Made by a program: the position numbers and the translations under genes
The notes under the pieces: generated by a model
Seen by the model: the letters and a program-made list of their open reading frames with translations, nothing else
The model's database searches: none
What the model was told of the DNA's origin: nothing
Assembly: GCA_021777555.1 (NCBI GenBank)
Contig: JAJYDK010000001.1
Location: forward strand, 124,001-188,000
DNA length: 64,000 nucleotides
Direction: 5' to 3'
Source of the DNA: Pseudomonadota bacterium
Lineage (GTDB): Bacteria > Pseudomonadota > Gammaproteobacteria > Steroidobacterales > Steroidobacteraceae
Shown: one piece after another, positions 32,135-41,772 of the stretch
Position numbering within the stretch: the first letter of the stretch is position 1
Layout: each line of letters opens with the position of its first letter

Positions 32135-33235
32135 ATGCCGTCCTTCCTGATGCAGCTCATCATCGTCCTCGCGTGGCTCGCGATTCCCGTGGGACTGGTG
32201 TGCGTCGTCGATGACTGGCTGCTCAAGCCCGCGCGCCGGGTGAAGGCGGGCGGGGAGCCGGCGGCCGAGCCGGCCGTGGTCGGCTTCTGCTACCGCCTCC
32301 TGCCGATTCTCCTCGTGGCGGTGGTGCTGTGGATATTCGCCACCCAGACCGTCAACTTCAGCGCCGTGCTGGTCATCATCACCGCGGTGACGGGGGTGGT
32401 CTGGCTGGTGGATGCGCTGCTGTTCGCCCCGCGGCGCCAGCGCGCCGCCCGGGCAGCGGGGCTCGATGCCGCCGCGCAGATCGAGCCCACCACCGTCGAC
32501 TACGCGCGCAGCTTCTTTCCGGTGGCCCTCGCCGTGCTGGTGCTGCGCGCCTTCGTGTTCGAGCCGTTCCGCATTCCCTCCGATTCCATGATGCCGACGC
32601 TCCTCGACGGGGACTTCATCGTGGTCGACAAATTCGCCTACGGTCTGCGCCTGCCGGTCACCCACACGAAGATCCTCGATACGGGCGAGCCGCACCGCGG
32701 CGACGTCATGGTGTTCCGGTATCCGCTCAACCCGTCGGAGGATTACATCAAGCGCGTCGTGGGCCTGCCCGGCGATCATGTGGTGGTGGACGAGGACCGC
32801 ATCACCGTCAACGGACATCCCGTGCCGTTCAAGGTGACGGGCACCTACAATGACGGCTGCTACCAGAACATGCAGATCGCCGTCGAGCATCTCGGCTCGC
32901 ACGTGCACCAGGCGCTGGTGTGCCCCGTGCCGCTCGAGGTCACCTCCGACCCGCTGCCGAGCTGCCCGCGGGCCGATGCGCGCGGCTACATCTGCGGCGG
33001 CAACCCGCCGCCGGATGCGCTGCCGCTGCTCGAGCAGAAGGTGGTGGACATGACGGTGCCGCCGGGCGAGTACATGGTGATGGGCGACAATCGTGACAAC
33101 AGCGACGACAGCCGCGTCTGGGGCTTCGTGCCGGAGAAGAACCTGGTCGGCAAGGCCGAGTTCATCTGGTTCAACTGGGACATTCAGCGCAAGGGGGGGC
33201 CGATCTGGAGCCGGATCGGCATGAAGATTCAATAG
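32135..33235 (+). CDS. lepB: Signal peptidase I
   Basis: Cleaves signal peptides of exported proteins on the periplasmic face. The catalytic Ser151 is in IPSDSMMPTL and the general base Lys206 in DYIKRVVGLPGD; VMGDNRDNSDDSRVWGFV is box E. Start ATG 32135 has GGAG 5 nt upstream; ATG 32042 in frame would add 31 residues. 366 residues from this start (E. coli 324). The N-terminus has up to four hydrophobic stretches (about residues 2-24, 50-70, 72-94, 125-144) instead of the usual two. A Cys-containing insert (about residues 240-290) lies in the periplasmic domain. Confidence 0.94.
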   Translation: MPSFLMQLIIVLAWLAIPVGLVCVVDDWLLKPARRVKAGGEPAAEPAVVGFCYRLLPILLVAVVLWIFATQTVNFSAVLVIITAVTGVVWLVDALLFAPRRQRAARAAGLDAAAQIEPTTVDYARSFFPVALAVLVLRAFVFEPFRIPSDSMMPTLLDGDFIVVDKFAYGLRLPVTHTKILDTGEPHRGDVMVFRYPLNPSEDYIKRVVGLPGDHVVVDEDRITVNGHPVPFKVTGTYNDGCYQNMQIAVEHLGSHVHQALVCPVPLEVTSDPLPSCPRADARGYICGGNPPPDALPLLEQKVVDMTVPPGEYMVMGDNRDNSDDSRVWGFVPEKNLVGKAEFIWFNWDIQRKGGPIWSRIGMKIQ

Positions 33236-33251
33236 CCCGGGAGACTCGACG

Positions 33252-33626
33252 ATGCAACGACAACGCGGAATAACCCTGATCGGCTGGCTGATACTGCTGA
33301 TACCGCTTGCCCTGGTCGTCTATGCGGGCGTGCGTCTGGTGCCGGTCTATCTGAATTACCTCAACGTGTCGCATACGCTCGATGAGGTGGCGAGCGAGTA
33401 TCGCAGCGGCGGGGGCTCGGCGAGCGTCGATGAGATCCGCAACGCCCTCGCGAAGCACTTCGAGATCGACGAGGTCAACTATCCCACGGTGCAGGACATC
33501 GAGCTCACCCGCGATGGCAGCGGCTGGCATCTCGAGGCCGCCTATTACGACTACGCGCCGCTCTTTGGCTCCATCTCGCTGCAGGTCAAGTTCGACAAGA
33601 CGGTCACTTTTGGCAACGGTGGATAG
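33252..33626 (+). CDS. DUF4845 membrane-anchored protein
   Basis: 124 residues starting MQRQRGITLIGWLILLIPLA: a short basic N-terminus with a type IV pilin-like RGITLIGW and one membrane segment (about 7-28), then a small soluble domain. DUF4845 proteins sit between lepB and rnc in many gammaproteobacteria; their function is unknown. The 3' end overlaps rnc by 8 nt. Confidence 0.85.
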   Translation: MQRQRGITLIGWLILLIPLALVVYAGVRLVPVYLNYLNVSHTLDEVASEYRSGGGSASVDEIRNALAKHFEIDEVNYPTVQDIELTRDGSGWHLEAAYYDYAPLFGSISLQVKFDKTVTFGNGG

Positions 33627-34317
33627 ATCCGGGCCCCTCACCTGGGTGCGCGAGAAGCTCGCGTACGTGCCGCGGGATGAGGCGCTGTTCCGTACCGCGC
33701 TCACCCATCGCAGCGCACCGGGGCCGAACAACGAGCGCCTGGAGTTCCTCGGCGATGCGGTGCTCAACCTCGTCGTGGCGCGGCACCTGTTCGAGACGTT
33801 CCCCGAGGCGACCGAAGGGGACTTGAGCCGGCTGCGCGCCCGGGTGGTCAGCGGCGAACCGCTCGCCGAGGCGGCCGCCTCGCTCGGGGTGGGCGAGGCG
33901 CTGCAGCTCGGCTCGGGCGAGCTCAAGAGCGGCGGCTTTCGCCGCCAGTCCATTCTCGCCGATGCGCTCGAGGCGCTCTGCGGCGCTTTGTTCCTCGACG
34001 GCGGTCTCGCGGCGGCCGAGAGCTTCATCACGCGGCTGCTCGGACCGCGCATCGCCGCGCTCCCGGCGCCGGAGGCCCTGAAGGATCCCAAGACGAGGCT
34101 GCAGGAATACCTGCAGTCGCGCGGCTTCGCGTTGCCGGTATACTCGGTGGACGGCGTTCAGGGCGAGCCGCACGCGCAGGTCTTCGAGGTCAGCTGCCGG
34201 GTGGGCGCATTGGGGCAGATCGCCCAGGGGCGGGGCTCGAGCCGCCGGCGCGCCGAGCAGGAGGCCGCAGAGCGCATACTCGCCGCCATCGAAAACTCAT
34301 CCGGTACCCCCTCGTGA
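33619..34317 (+). CDS. rnc: Ribonuclease III
   Basis: Processes rRNA precursors and structured mRNAs. The catalytic signature NERLEFLGDAVLNLVVARHL and the second acidic motif LADALEALCGALFLDGG are present, followed by a C-terminal double-stranded RNA-binding domain (PKTRLQEYLQSRGFALPVY to RRRAEQEAAERIL). 232 residues from GTG 33619 (E. coli 226); TTG 33610 and GTG 33646 are alternatives and no start has a strong Shine-Dalgarno. The stop overlaps era. Confidence 0.95.
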   Translation: MDRSGPLTWVREKLAYVPRDEALFRTALTHRSAPGPNNERLEFLGDAVLNLVVARHLFETFPEATEGDLSRLRARVVSGEPLAEAAASLGVGEALQLGSGELKSGGFRRQSILADALEALCGALFLDGGLAAAESFITRLLGPRIAALPAPEALKDPKTRLQEYLQSRGFALPVYSVDGVQGEPHAQVFEVSCRVGALGQIAQGRGSSRRRAEQEAAERILAAIENSSGTPS

Positions 34318-35216
34318 CTGAATCTCCTCCGGCCGATTTCCGCTGCGGTTTCGCCGCGCTCGTGGGAAGGCCCAATGTCGGCAAGTCGACGCTGCTGAAT
34401 GCCCTGGTGGGGCAGAAGCTGAGCATCGTCACACCCCGCCCACAGACCACGCGCCACCGCATCATCGGACTCTCGCAGCTGCCGCACGCGCAGATCGCCT
34501 TCGTCGATACGCCGGGGCTGCACCATGAGGCCCGCCGCGCGCTCAACAAAGCGATGAATCGCACCGCCGCCGCCGCGCTGGAGGAAGCGGACCTGGTCGT
34601 GCTGGTCGTCGCGGCGCTCGCCTGGAAGCCCGAGGACGATCTCGCCCTGGGCCGCATCGTGCGCTCGGGACGACCCGCGCTGGTGGCGGTGAACAAGGTC
34701 GATCAGGTTCGCCCGAAGGATCGGCTCCTGCCGTACCTGCAGCAACTCGCTGCGCGGCATGCGTTCAAGGCCCTGGTGCCGGTCTCGGCGCTCAAGGGCT
34801 CGGGCATCGAGCCGCTGCGCGATGCGATCGTGGCGAACCTGCCGCTCTCGCCGCCGCTGTTCGCGCAGGATGAGCTCACCGACCGGAGCGTCAAGTTCCG
34901 CATCGCGGAGATGATCCGCGAGAAGTTGACGCTCGAGCTCAATCAGGAGGTGCCCTACGGCATCGCGGTTGAAGTAGAGCGCCTCGCCGAGGAGGACGGA
35001 CTGCTCAACGTCGATGCCGCGATCTGGGTGGACCGCGAGGGCCAGAAGCCCATCGTGATCGGAGCCGGGGGTGAGCGGCTGAAGCGGGTGGGGCGCTCCG
35101 CGCGGCTCTCGCTCAATGCGCTGCTCGGTCGGCGGCTGCATCTCACGCTGTGGGTGAAAGTCCGGGAGAACTGGGCGGACAACGCCCGCGCGCTGAAGGA
35201 TCTCGGACTGGAGTAA
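34314..35216 (+). CDS. era: GTPase Era
   Basis: Essential GTPase for 16S rRNA maturation and 30S assembly. 300 residues from GTG 34314. G1 GRPNVGKSTLLNAL, G2 TPRPQTTRHRI, G3 VDTPGL, G4 NKVDQV, and a C-terminal KH domain with IVIGAGGERLKRVGR. rnc-era-recO is the normal order; era overlaps rnc by 4 nt. Confidence 0.97.
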   Translation: MTESPPADFRCGFAALVGRPNVGKSTLLNALVGQKLSIVTPRPQTTRHRIIGLSQLPHAQIAFVDTPGLHHEARRALNKAMNRTAAAALEEADLVVLVVAALAWKPEDDLALGRIVRSGRPALVAVNKVDQVRPKDRLLPYLQQLAARHAFKALVPVSALKGSGIEPLRDAIVANLPLSPPLFAQDELTDRSVKFRIAEMIREKLTLELNQEVPYGIAVEVERLAEEDGLLNVDAAIWVDREGQKPIVIGAGGERLKRVGRSARLSLNALLGRRLHLTLWVKVRENWADNARALKDLGLE

Positions 35217-35232
35217 CCGGGAGGCCGCCGCC

Positions 35233-35973
35233 ATGAATTCCGAGTCCCGCCGCATCGCGCTCGCGCCGGGATACCTGCTGCACCACCGGCCCTATCGCGA
35301 AACCGGGCGGATCCTCGAGGTGTTGGTGCGCGAGCATGGGCGGCTGACGCTCTTTGCCCGCGGTGTGAGCGGTCCGAAATCGAGGCTCGCAGCGGTGCTG
35401 CAGCCCTTCCAGCCGCTGTTGCTGTCGTTTCATCTCGGGCGGGACGCCGGTCAGCTCTCGGGCGCGGAGTGCGCCGAGCACCTTCCGGGGCTTCCCCCGA
35501 AGAGCCTGATGGCGGCGTTCTATCTCAACGAGCTGCTGCTGAAACTCACCTCGCGGCACGATCCGGCGCCGGAGCTGTTCGATGATTACCGACTGGCGCT
35601 CGAGCGCTTCCGCGCCGGCGCTTCGCCCGAGCCGACCCTGCGCCTGTTCGAGCGGCGCCTGCTCTCGAACGTGGGCTACGGGGTGACTCTCGCGGCGGAG
35701 ATCGACGGGCGGGCGATCGATGCCGAGGGCTATTACCGGTTCCGGCCCTCGCAGGGTCTTTATCGGGTGATGGACGATGGTCCGGGGGCGCTCTCGGGCC
35801 GGTCGCTTCTCGCGCTCGATCGGGAAGAGCTCGCCTGGGATCGGGCGCTTGCCGATGCGCGCATCCTGCTCAAGGCGGCGCTCGAGGAGTGCCTGGAGGG
35901 ACGGGAACTCTCCACGCGACGCGTGGCGAGGGCGGTGGCGCGCGGTGTGCATCCTCAACGGGAGAGTAAGTAA
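35233..35973 (+). CDS. recO: DNA repair protein RecO
   Basis: RecFOR pathway mediator that loads RecA on SSB-coated DNA. 246 residues. N-terminal OB fold: PGYLLHHRPYRETGRILEVLVREHGRLTLFARG in two parts, then the helical domain with FYLNELLLKLTSRHDPAPELFDDY. Zinc-binding cysteines are not present, as in other gammaproteobacterial RecO. It starts 16 nt after era. Confidence 0.94.
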   Translation: MNSESRRIALAPGYLLHHRPYRETGRILEVLVREHGRLTLFARGVSGPKSRLAAVLQPFQPLLLSFHLGRDAGQLSGAECAEHLPGLPPKSLMAAFYLNELLLKLTSRHDPAPELFDDYRLALERFRAGASPEPTLRLFERRLLSNVGYGVTLAAEIDGRAIDAEGYYRFRPSQGLYRVMDDGPGALSGRSLLALDREELAWDRALADARILLKAALEECLEGRELSTRRVARAVARGVHPQRESK

Positions 35974-35976
35974 CCT

Positions 35977-36717
35977 ATGTCCGTGACTCATCCATCCATT
36001 GCGTTGGGCCTGAACATCGACCACGTGGCAACGCTGCGCCAGGCGCGCCGCGGCCGCCATCCCGACCCGGTGCATGCGGCGCTCGCCGCCGAAATGGCCG
36101 GCGCCGACAGCATCACGCTGCATCTGCGCGAGGACCGGCGCCACATCCAGGATGCCGACGTGCACACCCTCAAGGGGCTCATCAAGACGCACATGAACCT
36201 CGAGATGGCGGTGACCGAGGAGATGCTCGCCATCGCTTCCGAGGTGCGCCCCTCGGACTGCTGCCTGGTGCCGGAGAATCGCGCGGAGATCACCACCGAG
36301 GGCGGCCTCGATGCGCTCGGGCAGGAGGGGAAACTGCGCGAGGCGGTCGCCCGGCTCACGGCCCGCGGAATCCGCACGGCGCTGTTCATCGACCCGGACC
36401 CGGACCAGGTCGAGGCGGCCTCGAGGATCGCAGCGCCCGCCATCGAGCTGCACACCGGGGCATACGCGGAGGCCCGTGGAGCGGCCCGGCCGAAGGAGCT
36501 CGAGCGCCTGAGGAGCTGTGCGCGCCTCGGGGCGCGCCTCGGCATGGAGGTCCATGCCGGGCACGGCCTCGACTATCACAATGTCCAGCCGGTCGCGGCC
36601 ATCGCCGAGATCGTCGAGCTCAACATCGGACACGCCATCATCGGACGCGCGGTGTTCGATGGCCTCGCCGCCGCGGTGCGCGAGATGAAGGCGTTGATGG
36701 TGGCGGCGCGCGCATGA
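35977..36717 (+). CDS. pdxJ: Pyridoxine 5'-phosphate synthase
   Basis: Last step of DXP-dependent vitamin B6 synthesis. [17 protein letters not shown] at the N-terminus, [20 protein letters not shown] and [16 protein letters not shown] at the C-terminus are family signatures. 246 residues (E. coli 243). It lies 3 nt after recO, and its stop overlaps acpS by 4 nt, preserving the recO-pdxJ-acpS order. Confidence 0.97.
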   Translation: MSVTHPSIALGLNIDHVATLRQARRGRHPDPVHAALAAEMAGADSITLHLREDRRHIQDADVHTLKGLIKTHMNLEMAVTEEMLAIASEVRPSDCCLVPENRAEITTEGGLDALGQEGKLREAVARLTARGIRTALFIDPDPDQVEAASRIAAPAIELHTGAYAEARGAARPKELERLRSCARLGARLGMEVHAGHGLDYHNVQPVAAIAEIVELNIGHAIIGRAVFDGLAAAVREMKALMVAARA

Positions 36718-37100
36718 TCTTCGGCATCGGTGTCGATGCGCTCTCGGCCGAGCGCATCGGCCACGTTCTCGAGCGCCACGGCGAGCGTTTCATCGAGCGG
36801 CTGCTCATGCCCGAGGAGAAAGCGCAGCTGGCGCACACCAGGCGCCGCGAGCGCTTTCTCGCCATGCGATTCGCGGCCAAGGAGGCCATCGTCAAGGCGA
36901 TGGGCACGGGGTTCGCGCACGGGGTGTGGATCCGCGACGTCGGGGTGGTGCAAAACGCCTGGGGCCGGCCCGAGGTGGTGTACTCGGCGCGCGGCGAGCA
37001 GGTCCGGCGCTCCCTCGGCATCGGGGAAGGGTATGTCACCCTCACCGACGAGGCGGGCCTGGTGGTGGCGGTCGCGGTACTCATGAAGGCGCAAACATGA
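36714..37100 (+). CDS. acpS: Holo-[acyl-carrier-protein] synthase
   Basis: Transfers 4'-phosphopantetheine from CoA to [15 protein letters not shown] (metal-binding Asp) and [21 protein letters not shown] (second metal ligand Glu) are the two conserved motifs. 128 residues. ATG 36714 overlaps pdxJ; the stop overlaps the next gene (ATGA). Confidence 0.95.
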   Translation: MIFGIGVDALSAERIGHVLERHGERFIERLLMPEEKAQLAHTRRRERFLAMRFAAKEAIVKAMGTGFAHGVWIRDVGVVQNAWGRPEVVYSARGEQVRRSLGIGEGYVTLTDEAGLVVAVAVLMKAQT

Positions 37101-37873
37101 ACTGTCTGGTATTTGACATCGAGACCGTGCCCGATGTGGCGCTCGGGCGGCGGCTGTTCGGGCTCGAGGGACTCGGCGATGAGGAGGTCGGCAAGGCGAT
37201 GTTCGCGTTGCGCCGCCAGGACTCGGGCGGGGAGTTCCTGCCGCACGAGCAGCACCGGATCGTGGCGATCTCCTGCGTGCTGCGCAGCCGCGACACCTTG
37301 AAGGTGTGGAGCCTCGGCGATGAGAGCGCCCCGGAGGCCGAGCTCATCGAGCGGTTCTTCGATGGGCTCGAGCGCTTCTCGCCGGACCTCGTGTCCTGGA
37401 ACGGCTCCGGGTTCGACCTGCCCGTGCTCACCTATCGGGCGCTGCGCGCGGGGGTGCAGGCGGGCCGGTACTGGGAGACCGGCGAGAACGATCCGGCGTT
37501 CCGCTACAACAACTATCTCAGCCGCTTCCATTGGCGGCACATCGATCTGATGGACGTCTTGTCGGGCTTTCAGGGGCGGGGCCGGGCCTCGCTCGAGAGC
37601 ATCGCGACACTCCTCGGCCTGCCGGGCAAGCTCGGCTTCTCCGGCGCCCAGGTGTGGGATGCGTACCTCGCGGGTAACCTCCTCGGCATCCGCCGCTATT
37701 GCGAGACCGACGTGCTCAACACCTACCTCGTGTACCTGCGCTTCGAGCTGCTGCGCGGCAGGCTGACCCGCGAGCGTCACGGCGAGGAGATCGAGCGCGT
37801 CAAGGCGCTGCTGCGCGCCGGCGAGGAGCCGCATTTCAAGGAGTTCCTGCGCGCCTGGGAGCGCCCGGCTTGA
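37097..37873 (+). CDS. Predicted 3'-5' exonuclease, PolB-type proofreading domain
   Basis: 258 residues from ATG 37097. DEDD-type motifs: [12 protein letters not shown] (Exo I, Asp-x-Glu), SWNGSGFDLPVL (Exo II) and RRYCETDVLNTYLVYLRF (Exo III). It belongs to the stand-alone PolB-like exonuclease family often found in gammaproteobacteria next to rlmD. Substrate and role are unknown. Start and stop overlap both neighbours, so it is coupled to acpS and rlmD. Confidence 0.85.
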   Translation: MNCLVFDIETVPDVALGRRLFGLEGLGDEEVGKAMFALRRQDSGGEFLPHEQHRIVAISCVLRSRDTLKVWSLGDESAPEAELIERFFDGLERFSPDLVSWNGSGFDLPVLTYRALRAGVQAGRYWETGENDPAFRYNNYLSRFHWRHIDLMDVLSGFQGRGRASLESIATLLGLPGKLGFSGAQVWDAYLAGNLLGIRRYCETDVLNTYLVYLRFELLRGRLTRERHGEEIERVKALLRAGEEPHFKEFLRAWERPA

Positions 37874-39213
37874 GCGCCGATCCGGCGCTGGCCCGTTCCC
37901 CGCGGGCCGCGGAGGAGGCGGCCATCGTGGCCCTGACACACGATGGCGAGGGCATCGCCCGCGAGGGCAAGGCAGTGTTCATCGCGGGCGCGCTGCCCGG
38001 GGAGAGGGTGCGCTTCGAGCGCGTGCGCCGCCACAGACAGCACGACGAGGGCCGGCTCATCGAGGTCCTGGAGCCGGCCGCGGAGCGCGTTGCGCCCCGG
38101 TGCGCCCATTTCGGGGTGTGCGGTGGCTGTGCGCTGCAGCACCTGGCCCCCGAGGCGCAACTCGCCCTGAAGCAGACCGAGCTGCGCGACAGCCTCGAGC
38201 GGGTCGCGCGCCTCGAGTGCCCGCGTTGGCTCGCGCCGATCGAGGGGCCGGCATGGGGCTATCGCCGGCGAGCGCGGCTCGGCGCCAAGTACGTTGCGAA
38301 GAAGGGCAAGGTCGTGGTCGGGTTCCGGGAGCGCATGGCGCCCTATGTCGCCGATGTCACCCGCTGCGAGGTGCTCGGGGCGCCCGTGGGCGAGTGGCCG
38401 GAGCGGCTCGCCGAGCTCATCGGCGCGCTCGATATCCGCCAACAGGTGCCGCAGATCGAAGTGGCCGTGGCGGACAACGCGGTGGCGCTGGTCTTCAGGG
38501 TTCTCTCGGCGCCCACCACGGCCGACCTCGAGCGGTTTCGGGCATTCGCCGCGCATCACGGGGCGCGCATCTTCCTGCAGCCGGGTGGGCTCGAGACGAT
38601 CGAGGCGCTCTCGGGAGCGCCGCCGCAGCCGCTTTACTACGAGTTGCCTCAGTTTGGCGTGAGGCTCTCGTTCGCACCCACGGATTTCGTGCAGATCAAC
38701 GGAGAAGTCAACCGGGCGCTCGTCTCGCGTGCGATCGAGCTGCTCGAGCTCACGCCGTCCTGCTCGGTCCTCGATCTTTATTGCGGCCTCGGGAATTTCA
38801 CACTGGCGCTCGCCAGGTCGGCCGGCCGGGTCGTCGGCGTGGAGGGCGAGGGCGCGCTGGTCGAGCGTGCCCGCTACAACGCCCGCAGCAACAGCATCGG
38901 GAACGCGGAGTTTCATGTGGCGGATCTGTCCCGGCCCATCGCGCCGGGAACCTCGTGGCTCGAGGGAGGATACAGCCACGTTCTGCTCGATCCGCCGCGC
39001 GTCGGAGCCCGGGAGATCCTCGGTACGGTGGCACGGCTGAAGCCGGTCCGCGTGGTGTATATTTCCTGCCATCCGGGCAGTCTCGCCCGGGATCTGGGTA
39101 CGCTCGTGCACGAGTACGGCTTCACGCTCGAGGCGGCGGGAGTGGTGAACATGTTCCCGCATACGGCGCATGTGGAGTCCATCGCGGTGCTGAGCGGCCC
39201 GGCTGGCGCTTAG
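37870..39213 (+). CDS. rlmD: 23S rRNA (uracil(1939)-C(5))-methyltransferase
   Basis: 447 residues from TTG 37870, whose TTGA overlaps the preceding stop. An N-terminal TRAM domain precedes the Fe-S site: Cys78, Cys84 and Cys87 (CAHFGVCGGC) and Cys166 (TRCEVL). The SAM fold has VLDLYCGLGNFTLALARSAG; the nucleophile Cys400 is in YISCHPGSLARDL, with DPPRVGAREI before it. The four-cysteine cluster distinguishes RlmD from RlmC/TrmA types lacking it, though RlmC also carries one; the context and TRAM domain favour RlmD. Confidence 0.9.
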   Translation: MSADPALARSPRAAEEAAIVALTHDGEGIAREGKAVFIAGALPGERVRFERVRRHRQHDEGRLIEVLEPAAERVAPRCAHFGVCGGCALQHLAPEAQLALKQTELRDSLERVARLECPRWLAPIEGPAWGYRRRARLGAKYVAKKGKVVVGFRERMAPYVADVTRCEVLGAPVGEWPERLAELIGALDIRQQVPQIEVAVADNAVALVFRVLSAPTTADLERFRAFAAHHGARIFLQPGGLETIEALSGAPPQPLYYELPQFGVRLSFAPTDFVQINGEVNRALVSRAIELLELTPSCSVLDLYCGLGNFTLALARSAGRVVGVEGEGALVERARYNARSNSIGNAEFHVADLSRPIAPGTSWLEGGYSHVLLDPPRVGAREILGTVARLKPVRVVYISCHPGSLARDLGTLVHEYGFTLEAAGVVNMFPHTAHVESIAVLSGPAGA

Positions 39214-39214
39214 C

Positions 39215-40267
39215 ATGACCCTCGGCCCTTTGATGATCGACCTCGAGGGGACGGCGGTGAGCGCCGAGGAGCGCGAGCTGCTGCGCCACCCGCTGGTGGG
39301 CGGCGTCATCCTCTTCACCCGCAACTACCTCGAGCCGGCGCAGCTGGCGCAGCTCGTCGCGGACCTCCACGCCATTCGCACGCCATCGCTCATCGTCGCC
39401 GTGGATCACGAGGGCGGGCGTGTCCAGCGCTTCCGCGAGGGGTTCTCGGAGCTGCCCGCGGCGCGGCGCATCGGGCACGAGTTCGATGCGGATGCCCGCA
39501 AGGGGCTGGAGCTTGCGCATGCGATGGGCTGGCTCATGGCCGCGGAGCTGCGCGCGCAGGGGGTGGACCTGTCGTTCGCTCCCTGCGTGGACATCGATCA
39601 CGGGGTGAGTTTCATCACCGACCGCGCCTTTCATTCACGACCGGAGGTGGTGTCGCAACTCGCCTCGGCGTACGCGCACGGCATGCGCGAGGCGGGCATG
39701 GCGGCCACGGCCAAGCACTTCCCGGGACACGGAGCGGTGGTCGCGGACTCGCATCTGACGCTGCCCGTCGACCGGCGGGAGTTGATCGACCTCGATGGCG
39801 ATCTGATGCCCTATCGGCGGCTGATCGCCAATGGGCTGCCGTCGGTCATGGTGGGCCACCTGTTGTTTCCGGCCGTCGACGCTGCGCCCGCCAGCCTGTC
39901 GCGGCACTGGATCCGGGACGTGCTGCGCGGGCAGCTGCGGTTTCAGGGCGTCGTGTTTGCCGATGATCTGTCGATGGGCGGGGCGGCCGAGGCCTATGGG
40001 GACATCGTGACCCGGGCGGCCCGGGCGCTCGCGGTGGGCTGCGACATGCTGCCGGTGTGCAATCGGCGCGAGTCGGTGTTGCAGCTGCTCGATCGCCTGA
40101 AGGTCACGCCGGAGCCGGCCTCGGGCCTGCGACTGATCAGGCTGCACGGCCGTGAGCATTACAACGGCGAGGCGCTCAAGTCCCGCCCCGAGTGGCGGCG
40201 CGCCCGCGAGCTGCTCGAGGCGTGCGCCGCAACCCCGGCGCTGCGCCTGGGCGCCGAGGAGCGCTAG
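39215..40267 (+). CDS. nagZ: Beta-N-acetylhexosaminidase NagZ
   Basis: Cytoplasmic GH3 enzyme of peptidoglycan recycling, removing GlcNAc from anhydromuropeptides. IVAVDHEGGRVQRF, the catalytic KHFPGHGAVVADSHL, and DDLSMGGA with the nucleophile Asp (pair at 250-251) are all present. 350 residues. It begins 1 nt after rlmD. NagZ products influence AmpC induction in some relatives. After it comes a 262-nt gap. Confidence 0.95.
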   Translation: MTLGPLMIDLEGTAVSAEERELLRHPLVGGVILFTRNYLEPAQLAQLVADLHAIRTPSLIVAVDHEGGRVQRFREGFSELPAARRIGHEFDADARKGLELAHAMGWLMAAELRAQGVDLSFAPCVDIDHGVSFITDRAFHSRPEVVSQLASAYAHGMREAGMAATAKHFPGHGAVVADSHLTLPVDRRELIDLDGDLMPYRRLIANGLPSVMVGHLLFPAVDAAPASLSRHWIRDVLRGQLRFQGVVFADDLSMGGAAEAYGDIVTRAARALAVGCDMLPVCNRRESVLQLLDRLKVTPEPASGLRLIRLHGREHYNGEALKSRPEWRRARELLEACAATPALRLGAEER

Positions 40268-40428
40268 GGAGCGGCTGACGTTTGTCACCCGCGGGTCCTG
40301 ATGCCCGTCACTGCCGCCGCCCCGAGGGGCTCAACTAGCATCGGCCCGTGCGATCGACGGGACCATTGCGATGACTGCAGCGACGGCGCGCCTTCGGGCC
40401 GTGCAGGGCGATGCGCGCCGGGGTGGCG

Positions 40429-40456
40429 TTGCCGGCGGCGCGATCGGGCCTATAAT
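40429..40456 (+). promoter_or_regulatory. Promoter of the MacAB-like transporter cassette
   Basis: TTGCCG (40429-40434), a 16-nt spacer, then a perfect TATAAT (40451-40456), 74 nt upstream of the fusion-protein ATG. It lies in the 262-nt gap after nagZ, which otherwise shows only a small GC hairpin (GCCC-cgag-GGGC near 40320) and no gene. Confidence 0.6.
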
Positions 40457-40529
40457 CCCCCGCTCCGGTGACACTGCCCCGGCGGCAGGGGAGCCCGGAG
40501 CGGCGCAAACAGGATTGCGGGGGCAGCGG

Positions 40530-41768
40530 ATGACGGCCGACAAGAACGAATTGCTCGCGCGGCTCAGGATCGATCGCGAGTGGCGCGATGAGGCGCAGGC
40601 CCCCAGGCGGCTGTGGTGGCTCGCCATCGCCGGGGTCGGGGTGGCGGCGCTCGCGGCGGCCGGATATTTCCTGTTCGTGCGCGGCAGCGTCGTGCGGGTG
40701 AGTGAGGTCACCGCCCTCGCGCCTTCGGCTCTCTCGAGCCCGACGGCGGTGCTTCAGGCGAGCGGCTACGTGACCGCGGAGCGCGAGGCCACCGTTTCCT
40801 CGGAGATTCCCGGACTCCTGACTCAGGTCTTCATCCAGGAGGGCGAGCATGTCCGGCGCGGACAGATCCTCGCACGGCTGGATGACAGCTCGCAGCTCGC
40901 CACCCTGGCGCAGGCGCGGGCGCAATGGCAGGCCGCGCAGGCGCTGCTCGCGCAATACCGTGCGCAGCTCGCGCAGGCACGGGTCGACCTCGGCCGGGAT
41001 CAGGCGCTGATCGGCGCGCATCTCGTGTCCGAACAGGTGCTCGAGAACGCCCGCACCCAGGTGGCCGTGCTCGGCGCACAGGTCCTCTCGCAGCGGCGTG
41101 TGGTGCAGGTGGATCGCGCCGGGGTCGAGGCCGCCCAGGTGCAAGAGGACTACACGGTCGTGCGCGCGCCGTTTTCCGGCGTGGTGGTCGACAAGGCGGC
41201 GCAGATGGGGGAGATGATCTCGCCCATTTTCGGCGGCGGCGGCTTCACACAGACCGGCATCGCGACCATCGTCGACATGAGCTCGCTCGAGGTCGACGTC
41301 GATGTCAATGAGGCGTACATCGAACGGGTGCACCCCGGGCAGCCGGCGGTGGCGGTGCTCGATGCCTATCCGGACTGGAACATTCCCGCGCACGTGATCG
41401 CCATCGTGCCGACGGCGGACAAGAGCAAGGCCACCGTGCGGGTGCGCGTCGCGCTCGACGGCAAGAACCCGCGCATCCTGCCGCAGATGGGCGTGCGCGT
41501 GTCATTCCTGCAGAGCGCGCCGAAGCGCAGCGCCTCGAGCCTCCCGGCGGGCACGGTGTGGGTGCCCGCCTCGGCGGTCGTGCGCCGCGGCGGACGGAGT
41601 GTCGTATTCGCGATCGAGAAGTCCCGCGCCAGGAAGCACGCCGTCACGCCTGGCCTTCTCCGCGGGGACATGCGGGCGGTCTCGGGCATTGCCGACGGCG
41701 CCTCGCTCGTCCGTTCGCCGCCGGCGCAATTGCGCGACGGCGAGCGTGTCGTCATCGGATCGGAGTGA
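40530..41768 (+). CDS. Periplasmic adaptor (membrane-fusion) protein, HlyD/MacA-like
   Basis: 412 residues from ATG 40530. It has a cytoplasmic N-terminus, one membrane anchor (about 28-50, LWWLAIAGVGVAALAAAGYFLF), a biotinyl-lipoyl half-motif (AEREATVSSEIPGLLTQVFIQEG, read in parts), a Gln/Ala-rich helical hairpin (about residues 125-185) and beta-barrel domains. Such proteins bridge an ABC permease to an outer-membrane channel; no TolC gene is in the window. It is followed after 4 nt by the ATPase. An in-frame extension to 40371 would span the promoter and is rejected. Confidence 0.88.
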   Translation: MTADKNELLARLRIDREWRDEAQAPRRLWWLAIAGVGVAALAAAGYFLFVRGSVVRVSEVTALAPSALSSPTAVLQASGYVTAEREATVSSEIPGLLTQVFIQEGEHVRRGQILARLDDSSQLATLAQARAQWQAAQALLAQYRAQLAQARVDLGRDQALIGAHLVSEQVLENARTQVAVLGAQVLSQRRVVQVDRAGVEAAQVQEDYTVVRAPFSGVVVDKAAQMGEMISPIFGGGGFTQTGIATIVDMSSLEVDVDVNEAYIERVHPGQPAVAVLDAYPDWNIPAHVIAIVPTADKSKATVRVRVALDGKNPRILPQMGVRVSFLQSAPKRSASSLPAGTVWVPASAVVRRGGRSVVFAIEKSRARKHAVTPGLLRGDMRAVSGIADGASLVRSPPAQLRDGERVVIGSE

Positions 41769-41772
41769 GCAC

